This document shows positions 1-6,406 of a stretch of 8,242 bases of DNA, piece by piece. Position numbers and translations under genes: made by a program. The notes under the pieces were generated by a model. The model did not search any database, was not told the origin of the DNA, and saw only the letters and a program-made list of their open reading frames with translations. The first letter of the stretch is position 1, and every line of letters starts with the position of its first letter. The stretch lies in NCBI GenBank assembly GCA_003251955.1, contig QKDV01000157.1, positions 1 through 8,242 of the forward strand, in the 5' to 3' direction. Source of the DNA: Methanospirillum hungatei (GTDB lineage: Archaea; Halobacteriota; Methanomicrobia; Methanomicrobiales; Methanospirillaceae).

Positions 1-2019
1 AGCCCTGAGAGGGGCCCTGAGATCATGGGAGACAGTGTATGTGAATGAGTCAAGTTCATGCACTATCGCCTCCAGCTCCTGCGTTCGTGTTTTAACCTCA
101 TGCTCGAGCATCTGGTTCATATTCTGGCGTGCCATCTCTGCCTGATGCCGATCCGTGGTATCCCTGATGATTGTGACGATCTTCTCGACCCTGTTATCAA
201 ACCAGATTGGGATCTTGCGGGTCTCCGTATGGATCATTCCTCTCTCCAGGTTTTGCAGTTCTTCGGTGATCATCATCTTTCCGGTTTCAAATACCTGTAC
301 GTATTCTGATCTGATCTTCTCGTCCAGAAATGGAAAGACATCAAAGAGATTCTTGTTAACCAGAAACTCGGCAGATGGAAGTTCGTCCATCCAAACCTGG
401 AAAGCATTGTTGATAAGGAGTATGGTATATGATCGGTCGATCACATGAACGCCGTCTACCATGGCGTTGATCGTTGACCGATAGAGCATGTCTGATGCCC
501 GCAGGCTCTCATCGAGTAGTTTCACCCTGGTGATATCCCTCCCTACTGAGAGATATTCGGTAACGGTCCCGTCTTCTCCAAATATGGCAGTGTCATTCCA
601 CTGCACCCACCTGACGGTCCCATCCTTTCCTGAAACCTGCTGATCGATTGTGCCTGAAGGATTCTCCCTGGTTAATGATGAGAGGTGTTCTTCCATATCT
701 TTGCGGTAATCCTGGGTCATCCCTGGTATAGACCCCAACTTAAGTATCTCATCAAAACTCTTTCCAAAGAATCTGCAGTATGCATCATTTACGAAGAGAT
801 AACTCCCGTCAGGTCTGAACCGGCAGATGAGTTCGGTCTGGTTCTCCACTACGGTGCGGTACCTCTCCTCGCTTTGTAGGAGTTTCTCCTCTTCTTCCCG
901 CAGATTATGAAGCAGGGATCTGATGTTTGAGACAAGCCTTATCGTACTCTCCTGAAGTTTGAGCAGTTCGATGGTAACACCGGTTCTGATGGTGTTATCC
1001 AGGTCACCATCAGCCAGTTTGTCAACATCCTCAACCATATCTTCGATCGGTCTGGTAATGATACGGGAGATGTGTACTGAGAGTAAAAGACCACATATGA
1101 TGGCAATCGCTGCAAGCAGAAGGTGATATGTTAACAGATTGTTTAGTTTCTCCTGCATCCTCTGGTTTTGATATGTTATCTCTGCTACGAGGCTCATATC
1201 AGCGCCATATAATGTGTTGCGCATATCAATGAGGAGATACTTCACGGTTGAGCCGTTCTCTGCCTGAATAAACTCACGGCTTTTTCGATCTTGTAGGATG
1301 CTACTGATTATGGACCGTTCTTCACTCGTAGCGTTATAGTTTGGATCATTAACGAGTCTGAAACTCTTTCTGAACAGGCGGGCATGATCGATGTCCGGGT
1401 TAACCTCCACAACCTGATTCATTACCTTTCTATACTCCTGGCGAAGTTCCTCCTGATTGAACTCCTGTCTGGCCATAGCAAGTTCGACGATATTTTGGTG
1501 ATCGGGTGTGGGCATGTATGCGTACTTGGTCAGGTTATGTGAGTAATAGTCAGTTACAATCCGGTCCGGGTAAAATCCGTCTGTGTTGCTGATATTCCTT
1601 AAAAAAAGAGCAAAATCTGGATATATAATGTTAAAATCGAGTAATGTGGTCTCTGTATTGGAACTCTTCACAATGACTGCTGTACGGTTGATGACATGGA
1701 TCTCCATCTCCAGGCTCCTGCTGAGATCCTGTAGATCCATCAGCGAGAGATTTCCACCCGTTTGATTGTACCTCTCCATCACAAGAGAGAATCCATTAAG
1801 CATCTCACTGTTGAAGGTGCTATCGTAGTTCTCAAGCCCGGAGTTGATCAGATGAAACGAGGTGTTGATCATCTGTTCAGATTGGTCCCTGAGGATCTGG
1901 GTCTCCTCTTTCACTGACCCTGCAGTGAACATGTAATTAATCAGAATCATCCCAGATACGATGGATACTACGATGCAGAAGATAGTGAGAGAGAGCAGCC
2001 GGGAAAATTTCCATCTCAC
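1..2019 (-). CDS. Membrane PAS sensor histidine kinase, C-terminus beyond window
   Basis: This is a two-component sensor kinase; 673 codons are visible and the frame runs off the left edge. In order: transmembrane helix about residues 8-31, an extracytoplasmic region of about 265 residues of unrecognised fold, a second helix about 298-317, a HAMP linker from about 319 (RIITRPIEDM), PAS1 about 386-500 (ending GRDIT), PAS2 about 508-625 (ending RDTTDR), a short coiled coil about 627-660, then the H-box SHDLRAPLRA with the phospho-accepting His at residue 665. The ATP-binding domain should lie just outside the window. The GTG start at 2019 is the first usable start after an in-frame TGA three codons upstream, and it has a good ribosome binding site. 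The large external domain suggests an extracellular ligand. It is the last gene of a three-gene minus-strand run and lies 88 bp after its neighbour. The kinase call is firm; the stimulus is unknown. Confidence 0.93.
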   Translation of the reverse strand, partial: MRWKFSRLLSLTIFCIVVSIVSGMILINYMFTAGSVKEETQILRDQSEQMINTSFHLINSGLENYDSTFNSEMLNGFSLVMERYNQTGGNLSLMDLQDLSRSLEMEIHVINRTAVIVKSSNTETTLLDFNIIYPDFALFLRNISNTDGFYPDRIVTDYYSHNLTKYAYMPTPDHQNIVELAMARQEFNQEELRQEYRKVMNQVVEVNPDIDHARLFRKSFRLVNDPNYNATSEERSIISSILQDRKSREFIQAENGSTVKYLLIDMRNTLYGADMSLVAEITYQNQRMQEKLNNLLTYHLLLAAIAIICGLLLSVHISRIITRPIEDMVEDVDKLADGDLDNTIRTGVTIELLKLQESTIRLVSNIRSLLHNLREEEEKLLQSEERYRTVVENQTELICRFRPDGSYLFVNDAYCRFFGKSFDEILKLGSIPGMTQDYRKDMEEHLSSLTRENPSGTIDQQVSGKDGTVRWVQWNDTAIFGEDGTVTEYLSVGRDITRVKLLDESLRASDMLYRSTINAMVDGVHVIDRSYTILLINNAFQVWMDELPSAEFLVNKNLFDVFPFLDEKIRSEYVQVFETGKMMITEELQNLERGMIHTETRKIPIWFDNRVEKIVTIIRDTTDRHQAEMARQNMNQMLEHEVKTRTQELEAIVHELDSFTYTVSHDLRAPLRA

Positions 2020-2025
2020 TAATAT

Positions 2026-2034
2026 TCACATCCT
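2026..2034 (-). promoter_or_regulatory. Ribosome binding site of the sensor kinase
   Basis: On the minus strand AGGATGTGA differs at one base from AGGAGGTGA, the ideal match to the archaeal 16S 3' end. It sits 6 nt before GTG at 2019 and decides that unusual start. It contains an ATG, but that frame stops at the next codon. Confidence 0.7.
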
Positions 2035-2084
2035 GACCCTACTGTCGCCGGATCTGGTTTTTCCCACAGAGAACGATAATACTT

Positions 2085-2097
2085 CCTAAATTTTTTC
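2085..2097 (-). promoter_or_regulatory. Possible TATA element for the sensor kinase
   Basis: The minus-strand sequence GAAAAAATTTAGG lies in the 88-bp gap behind the pseudo-receiver gene. An archaeal start about 25 nt downstream would give a leader of about 45 nt before GTG at 2019. This suggests that the kinase can be transcribed separately from the upstream gene. The match is only moderate. Confidence 0.35.
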
Positions 2098-2107
2098 TGC
2101 CCGGATT

Positions 2108-2827
2108 TCACTCTTCATCTTCACCCTCCTCGTCTGATCCTTCATCATCTTCTATCCCACTATACTCTTCTGAGTCCCGGTCTGCAACGGGAAGACCCTG
2201 CATGACCAGTTCCCAGGCACTCTCCTCTCCTGCATATGCTTCAGGCCAGGGATCACACTGGCTTAAGGCTGCGACAAGGGTCCGTATTGATCCTTCAAGT
2301 GTGGCGTTCTTTGCCTCAAGTGTGGCAATTCTGGTTTTGAGTTTCTCTGGATCACATGTATCGATATCGGCGATGGTCTCTGTCGATGCATGAACAAGTC
2401 TGATGAACCTGTTCAGCATCTCGTCCGGTGGCCAGAGGAGTAGAAACGGTGTTGTTCTCTGGTTCTTAATCGTATTTTGTATCAGGTTAAGGACATTTTC
2501 CGGGTTGATATCCCGCCTGTCCCTGCTTATTATAAGGCCTACAGCCTTATTCTTAAAAAATTGTTCTTTTGCCTCTTCAAGGTCTTTAACAGGGAAAAAC
2601 CGTATTTTTTGTTCTCCGGTAGTGAAGTCCTGAGCCATTTGGGAAGCGGTCTCTCCAAGGAGCAGGATCATACCCTTGCCTGATCGATGATCAGCGATCT
2701 CTCTCACCACTGATGTTTGATAGAATGAGTGAAAATATACCTGATCGTTGCACGTACCAGAGGTCGATGGGCTATTAGATGAGACCTCCGATCCTGAGCG
2801 ATGGAGGGGTTTGTATATCCCCTCCAT
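2108..2827 (-). CDS. Receiver-like (degenerate) protein with acidic C-terminal tail
   Basis: I do not recognise a named family. Residues about 53-165 follow the alternating pattern of a response-regulator receiver: MILLLGE, KIRFFPV, AVGLIIS, TTPFLLLW and ETIADID as strands, with helices between. The residues that make a receiver work appear absent: GE replaces the acidic pair after strand 1, a Ser stands where the phospho-Asp is expected, and Thr-Cys where Lys-Pro is expected. A coiled-coil-like stretch (about 160-190) follows, then a tail (216-239) with 15 Asp/Glu in 24 residues. It is therefore probably a pseudo-receiver or adaptor, inferred from pattern only. It lies between a TPR gene (81-bp gap) and the sensor kinase (88-bp gap), all in one direction, so a role in that pathway is plausible. 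The start is uncertain: ATG at 2827 has no ribosome binding site and lies in a 9-bp inverted repeat. ATG at 2671 (Met53) begins exactly at the predicted fold. Confidence 0.6.
   Translation of the reverse strand: MEGIYKPLHRSGSEVSSNSPSTSGTCNDQVYFHSFYQTSVVREIADHRSGKGMILLLGETASQMAQDFTTGEQKIRFFPVKDLEEAKEQFFKNKAVGLIISRDRRDINPENVLNLIQNTIKNQRTTPFLLLWPPDEMLNRFIRLVHASTETIADIDTCDPEKLKTRIATLEAKNATLEGSIRTLVAALSQCDPWPEAYAGEESAWELVMQGLPVADRDSEEYSGIEDDEGSDEEGEDEE
2680..2694. repeat. Palindrome CTGATC-GAT-GATCAG, copy 1
   Basis: A perfect 6+3+6 inverted repeat. On the minus strand it lies 8 nt before the alternative start ATG at 2671 of the receiver-like gene. The same half-sites with the same 3-bp spacing recur at 2879-2893. 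It is a candidate operator. If translation starts at 2827 instead, this copy is inside the coding region. Confidence 0.45.
2801..2827. repeat. 9-bp inverted repeat over an annotated start codon
   Basis: ATGGAGGGG (2801-2809) and CCCCTCCAT (2819-2827) are perfect inverted copies around a 9-nt loop. The minus-strand copy begins with the ATG at 2827. In RNA this would be a GC-rich hairpin that includes the start codon, so it could block translation. Otherwise it is a sign that the true start is further downstream. Confidence 0.5.
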
Positions 2828-2877
2828 TCGTAGAAGTAAAATTTGAGTTTCAGACTCCTTTTGATGAGTGGAATTGC

Positions 2878-2894
2878 ACTGATCAGCGATCAGT
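2878..2894. repeat. Palindrome ACTGATC-AGC-GATCAGT, copy 2
   Basis: A perfect 7+3+7 inverted repeat between the stop of the TPR gene and the start of the receiver-like gene. It shares CTGATC-N3-GATCAG with the copy at 2680-2694. It overlaps the motif ATTGCACTGATC, which recurs upstream of the TPR gene. It could be an operator; as a transcription terminator it lacks a T-run on either side. Confidence 0.5.
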
Positions 2895-2908
2895 CTTGTG
2901 TCTGATTT

Positions 2909-3268
2909 TCAGTGCGAACCGACTGCAAGTGATATCCCCTTCTGGATACACTCGACTCCGTCATTATCACATCCCATTTTGCTCAGGGTAACTCCCTTGT
3001 TATACCATGCTTCAGCATGGAGGGGATCAATCTCAAGCGCCATTTCATAGCAGGCAACAGCTTCCTTGTACCTGCCGAGCATGTCCATGACGTTGCCTTT
3101 TGAATGACATGCTCTTGCATTCTGGGGGTCGATCAATAACACCTGGTCATAGATCTCAAGTGCTTTTGTGAGGTCACCACGGTGTTTCATCTCATTTGCC
3201 TGATGCAGAATGATCTCTACATATGGATTTGTGATGTTCCGGATTCCTCCATCTGATTGAATTGCCAT
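2909..3268 (-). CDS. Small TPR-repeat protein
   Basis: A cytoplasmic protein of 119 residues built almost entirely of three tetratricopeptide repeats, which form helical scaffolds for protein-protein contacts. The repeats lie at about residues 18-50 (ending LLIDPQN), 51-84 (ending ALEIDPLH) and 85-118. The TPR signature is clear: G31, A36 and P48 in repeat 1, G58, A70, A77 and P82 in repeat 2, and W88, Y89 and G92 in repeat 3. The third repeat is weaker towards its end. I chose the ATG at 3268 because AGGAG stands 4 nt before it; the same frame is open up to 3319 with no comparable site. It is the first of three co-directed genes with the receiver-like protein and sensor kinase, so it may be a scaffold for them (inference). 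No catalytic residues are seen. Confidence 0.85.
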   Translation of the reverse strand: MAIQSDGGIRNITNPYVEIILHQANEMKHRGDLTKALEIYDQVLLIDPQNARACHSKGNVMDMLGRYKEAVACYEMALEIDPLHAEAWYNKGVTLSKMGCDNDGVECIQKGISLAVGSH

Positions 3269-3272
3269 AGTT

Positions 3273-3277
3273 CTCCT
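3273..3277 (-). promoter_or_regulatory. Ribosome binding site of the TPR gene
   Basis: AGGAG on the minus strand, 4 nt before ATG at 3268. It selects this start over the longer open frame beginning at 3319. Confidence 0.65.
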
Positions 3278-3339
3278 ACCTGAATACTCTGATACAAAGC
3301 AGAGCCGTGTAATGTACAATGTATCTGACCGAAGTTTTC

Positions 3340-3361
3340 ATTGCACTGGTCTTACAGACCA
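3340..3361. promoter_or_regulatory. Possible regulatory site upstream of the TPR gene
   Basis: ATTGCACTGGTC (3340-3351) matches 11 of 12 bases of the sequence at 2873-2884 upstream of the receiver-like gene. As there, it runs into a palindrome with a 3-bp spacer, here TGGTCT-TAC-AGACCA (3347-3361). It lies about 72 bp before the TPR start, a distance suited to an activator site upstream of a TATA element. The function is inferred. Confidence 0.4.
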
Positions 3362-3749
3362 TTCTCGTATCTGCTGACTGATACCCGTGTAATGGGCAGT
3401 TATCAGTATCCAGTCATCCATACCCGCCGCCATCAGAACCAGTCTGTATGCAGAGATCACACATTCTCTACATCAATGGCTTCTGCAATCCCAACGGTCC
3501 AGAGCCGACCGAATCTTTGGGAGGGGTATATTTGTACACAAGCATTCAACCCTTCCAATGAGGGCTGCACTGCTATGGTAAAAGAGTTACATTAAGTATT
3601 TTCTACGCATTACTGCATGGCATCCCTGACTGGCGGAAAGCAAATTCACTGTTTTTGTATTTAATATCAGTGTCGCCTACAGCCCGGTATACAGGTCTGA
3701 TTCGGTTGGTTATATTAGAAGAATAATCTATGATATGACGCTGAATTAT

Positions 3750-3768
3750 TATTTAAACTTTTATTTTT
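3750..3768 (+). promoter_or_regulatory. TATA-like promoter of the multi-PAS gene
   Basis: The run TATTTAAACTTTTATTTTT is the best archaeal TATA-like element before ATG 3819. Initiation about 25 nt downstream would leave a leader of about 30 nt. A second AT-rich stretch at about 3784-3794 could give a nearly leaderless message instead. Only a weak GAAGAG (3806-3811) precedes the start codon. Confidence 0.5.
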
Positions 3769-3818
3769 GATTTGATTGCGTGGCATAACTTTATTACTCC
3801 TGATCGAAGAGTTTAAGC

Positions 3819-5945
3819 ATGCCTGCGGAGCGGGATAACCTCAATAAGATCCGTTCTCTACTCAAATTTCATCCCCGCGGTCTTACCATCTCTGATATTT
3901 CGCAGCGTCTGAAGATGAACCGGAATTCGGTTGCGAAGTACCTGGAGATCCTGGAGATCTCCGGCTGTGTGGAGATGCGTCATATGGGGGCTGCTAAGGT
4001 CTATTATCTCTCCCAGAGGATTCCGCTTGCAGCGATCCTCGGATTTACCAAAGAAGGGATTGTGGTCATCAATGAGGAAGGTAGGATCAACCAGGTGAAC
4101 GACCGGTTCTGCCAGATGTTTGATCTGAATCAGCAGGAGATACTGAGTGCTCCGATATCAGTGCTTCCCCACAATCTGCTTCGTGTTCTTACCAGTCCAC
4201 GACTTCTGGATGGTCCTGATGAGAAGGCTGAACAGACCAGGATCCTCAAGATGGAGCAGTATGACTGGACCCAGTACTTCAAGGTCAGGATCCTGAACAC
4301 CATCTTTGATACCGGTGAACACGGCCAGACTGTCATTATCGAGGATATTACCCTTGAGAAGGAGATGGAAGAACGGCTTCGTATCAATGAAGCCCGGTAT
4401 AGGGGAATCGTCGAGGATCAGCTCGAGATGATATGCAGGTACACGCCTGAAGGAAAGATCACTTTTGCAAACGATGCCTTCTGTAAGAATCTGCGAATCT
4501 ATCCTGAAGAAGTCACCAACCGGTCAATTCTTGCATTTCTTCCTGCTGACTCTGTATCAAGGCTCCAGGCCGGTATGCAGGCCTGTGCACCTAATTCGCC
4601 GGTATGGGACCTTGAGGTTGAGGTTACCCTCCCCGGAGAAAACCCATGCTGGCAACACTGGATATACCGGGGGATATTTGACGAGGATGATGCTATCCTC
4701 GAGTATCAGGGTGTGGGACGTGACATCACCGACCGCAAGCGTGCCGAGATTGAGCTTCTTATTAAGAGTTGCGCGATAGAGTCATCGGTCATCCCCATCG
4801 GGCTTGCAACGCTTGAAGGGATTGTTACCTACGTCAATCCGGCATTTTTACAGATGTGGGGTTATAATCACATCTCCGATGTAATTGGGCTCCCAATTGA
4901 ACACTTTGCCCATGGAAATGTTGACTCACTACGACATATCTTCGAGATCAGGCAGATTATTGCACGTGAATCATGTTATTCTGGTGAAATGGCCGGAATT
5001 AGGAGATCTGGTTCAAAGTTCAACCTCCTTATCACTGCCTCGGTTGTAAAGGATACTGCTGCAAACCCGCTCTGCCTGATTGCTTATTTTAATGATATCT
5101 CCACCCAGATCCGGATGAATCGCGAGGTGCAGATGAAGGAGACCGCGATCTCCCATTCGTACGAAGGTATTGCGATCATCTGTCCTGACGGGAGGATCAG
5201 TTACAGTAATCCATCCTTCACCCGGATTTTCCAACGGCTATCTGAGCGTGATTTGTATGGGAAACAGATCGATCTTGTCTATTCATGTTACCCCCAACTT
5301 GAAGGAAAGAGATCTGAGATCTCAGCTTCCCTGATTCGGAAGGGAATTTGGACTAGTATTATTTCTGATATTACCGAGGATGGCAAGACAAGTATCATCC
5401 AGATTCATCTCTCCCGTACTAAAGATTCGGGTGGAAACCATCTCTGCACCATCTTTTCAGCCCTTGATATCACCGAACAGAGGATGATCGAGGAGTCACT
5501 CTCGATGATGTACCATCATCTGGAGGAGGCCATCGAGCATGTTGGCGATCCAACGTTTATTCTGGATAATCACCGGCGTGTGGTTGCCTGGAATAATGCG
5601 ATGGCTGCCCTTACCGGATACAATAGGGATGAGATAGTCGGGACTGCTGGTTATCGTGACGCCTGCAGATGTTTTGAACCTGGCATTCCCCTGCTCGCTG
5701 ACCTGGTTGATCTCCCTGTCCGTGACCTGATACGTAATCATCCCTCTGTCTCCCGGTTTGGGACCGGTCTGTTTACAGAGGCTTTTCTTCCGTCACTCCA
5801 GAATGGAAAGGGTGCAGTGATATGGGCGAAGGCTTCGCCTATCCTCAATGCTTCCGGTCAGACTATCGGCGTTATTCAGACAATGAAGGATATGACCAAC
5901 TGGAAACGGATAGCCGAGCATGGATTGACAAAGGAGATCTCCTGA
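3819..5945 (+). CDS. Winged-helix plus five-PAS signalling regulator
   Basis: A soluble 708-residue protein with no membrane segment. Residues about 5-65 form a winged helix-turn-helix (LTISDISQRLKMNRNSVAKY is the helix-turn-helix core, then a wing ending VYYLSQ). Five PAS modules follow at about 72-180, 192-308, 315-430, 440-555 and 566-700. Most end in the usual DIT motif: EDIT at 175-178, RDIT at 301-304, NDIS at 425-428, LDIT at 549-552, and KDMT at 690-693. PAS5 (around 609-632) resembles the archaeal variant with a conserved PLLADLV-like segment. There is no kinase, cyclase or other C-terminal output domain, so the DNA-binding head is the likely output: a one-component sensor and transcription regulator. 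Some PAS pockets may bind haem, flavin or a small ligand; none can be assigned. It is transcribed away from the TPR/kinase cluster and converges on the SemiSWEET gene. Confidence 0.9.
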   Translation: MPAERDNLNKIRSLLKFHPRGLTISDISQRLKMNRNSVAKYLEILEISGCVEMRHMGAAKVYYLSQRIPLAAILGFTKEGIVVINEEGRINQVNDRFCQMFDLNQQEILSAPISVLPHNLLRVLTSPRLLDGPDEKAEQTRILKMEQYDWTQYFKVRILNTIFDTGEHGQTVIIEDITLEKEMEERLRINEARYRGIVEDQLEMICRYTPEGKITFANDAFCKNLRIYPEEVTNRSILAFLPADSVSRLQAGMQACAPNSPVWDLEVEVTLPGENPCWQHWIYRGIFDEDDAILEYQGVGRDITDRKRAEIELLIKSCAIESSVIPIGLATLEGIVTYVNPAFLQMWGYNHISDVIGLPIEHFAHGNVDSLRHIFEIRQIIARESCYSGEMAGIRRSGSKFNLLITASVVKDTAANPLCLIAYFNDISTQIRMNREVQMKETAISHSYEGIAIICPDGRISYSNPSFTRIFQRLSERDLYGKQIDLVYSCYPQLEGKRSEISASLIRKGIWTSIISDITEDGKTSIIQIHLSRTKDSGGNHLCTIFSALDITEQRMIEESLSMMYHHLEEAIEHVGDPTFILDNHRRVVAWNNAMAALTGYNRDEIVGTAGYRDACRCFEPGIPLLADLVDLPVRDLIRNHPSVSRFGTGLFTEAFLPSLQNGKGAVIWAKASPILNASGQTIGVIQTMKDMTNWKRIAEHGLTKEIS

Positions 5946-5982
5946 TCTCAATATTGTTTGTCTATCTCTGGATCTTTTCATG

Positions 5983-5990
5983 TTTTTTTT
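5983..5990 (+). terminator. Oligo-T terminator of the multi-PAS gene
   Basis: Eight T residues on the plus strand, 37 nt after the TGA of the multi-PAS gene and just before the end of the converging gene. Archaeal RNA polymerase stops at such runs without needing a hairpin, and none is evident here. Confidence 0.6.
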
Positions 5991-5991
5991 A

Positions 5992-6246
5992 TTATGGGTA
6001 CCGTATCTTCATGGCTGTGATGGCAGTCAGGAGGATGAGGGTGATCCCGTTCGCAAGTATGACTGGTGGTTCCCAGATTACAAGGCCGTATATGAACCAG
6101 AGTGTCATCCCGGTCATGAGGAGGAGGAGCATGCCATAACTTATGTCATGAGCATGACGGGTCCGGTATGTCTGCCAAACCTGTGGAATGAATGCAACCG
6201 TGGAACAGAATGCTGCTATATATCCGGTTGCGTAGAGGATATCCAT
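5992..6246 (-). CDS. SemiSWEET-type sugar transporter (PQ-loop/MtN3 family)
   Basis: A three-helix membrane protein of 84 residues, the usual length of a SemiSWEET. These work as homodimers and let mono- or disaccharides pass down a gradient. Helices lie at about 3-23, 36-57 and 61-80. The PQ motif is at P21-Q22 (FIPQVWQTY). W50 and N66 have the 16-residue spacing of the Trp and Asn that line the sugar pocket in studied SemiSWEETs, and DIS at 34-36 is also typical. I prefer ATG at 6246; an in-frame TTG at 6258 would add four residues, and GGTTGA (overlapping that TTG) is the only weak ribosome binding site. It lies 160 bp behind the H1-like gene, with a terminator between, so it is probably a separate unit. 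Family is confident; substrate unknown. Confidence 0.87.
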   Translation of the reverse strand: MDILYATGYIAAFCSTVAFIPQVWQTYRTRHAHDISYGMLLLLMTGMTLWFIYGLVIWEPPVILANGITLILLTAITAMKIRYP

Positions 6247-6359
6247 GATAGTGTTCAACCGGGATGTTCATAGGAGTTTTGAGAGATACCGTGCTTGCAA
6301 CCGTATTTCCTGTATGTTGCCAGGTTTTACACAGCTTCAAATGAGTCCGTGATTTTTAG

Positions 6360-6384
6360 AAAAAAAGTTTGTATCGAGAGATAC
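6360..6384 (-). terminator. Hairpin and T-run behind the H1-like gene
   Basis: Read on the minus strand: a 5-bp stem GTATC-TCTC-GATAC (6384-6371), then seven T residues (6366-6360). It begins 23 nt after the stop codon at 6407. It should separate the H1-like transcript from the SemiSWEET gene downstream. Confidence 0.6.
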
Positions 6385-6406
6385 CCGGGTTTTCGCACTC
6401 AGTCGG

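Larger units (their letters stand above)
3269..3818. other. Divergent intergenic region without a convincing gene
   Basis: This 550-bp stretch separates the minus-strand TPR gene from the plus-strand multi-PAS gene. It holds a palindrome TGGTCT-TAC-AGACCA (3347-3361), a 7-bp stem ACTGATA/TATCAGT (3377-3383 with 3401-3407), and a very AT-rich promoter zone near 3740-3795. An 84-codon open frame at 3341-3595 has no ribosome binding site and no recognisable sequence, so I do not call it. The length is generous for two promoters; an unseen small RNA or decayed gene is possible. Confidence 0.6.

Noticed and set aside
58..879. Plus-strand open frames in the first 900 bases
   Set aside because: They lie antisense to the sensor kinase, whose PAS and H-box motifs read clearly on the minus strand.
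3341..3595. 84-codon plus-strand open frame in the divergent intergenic region
   Set aside because: No ribosome binding site, no recognisable domain, odd composition, and palindromes at its start suggest regulatory DNA.
5822..6273. Plus-strand open frames across the end of the multi-PAS gene and the SemiSWEET gene
   Set aside because: They overlap two well-supported genes in other frames or on the other strand and show no family signature.
6146..6340. Minus-strand 64-codon frame overlapping the SemiSWEET start
   Set aside because: It is a frame-shifted shadow of the SemiSWEET N-terminus and its upstream region.
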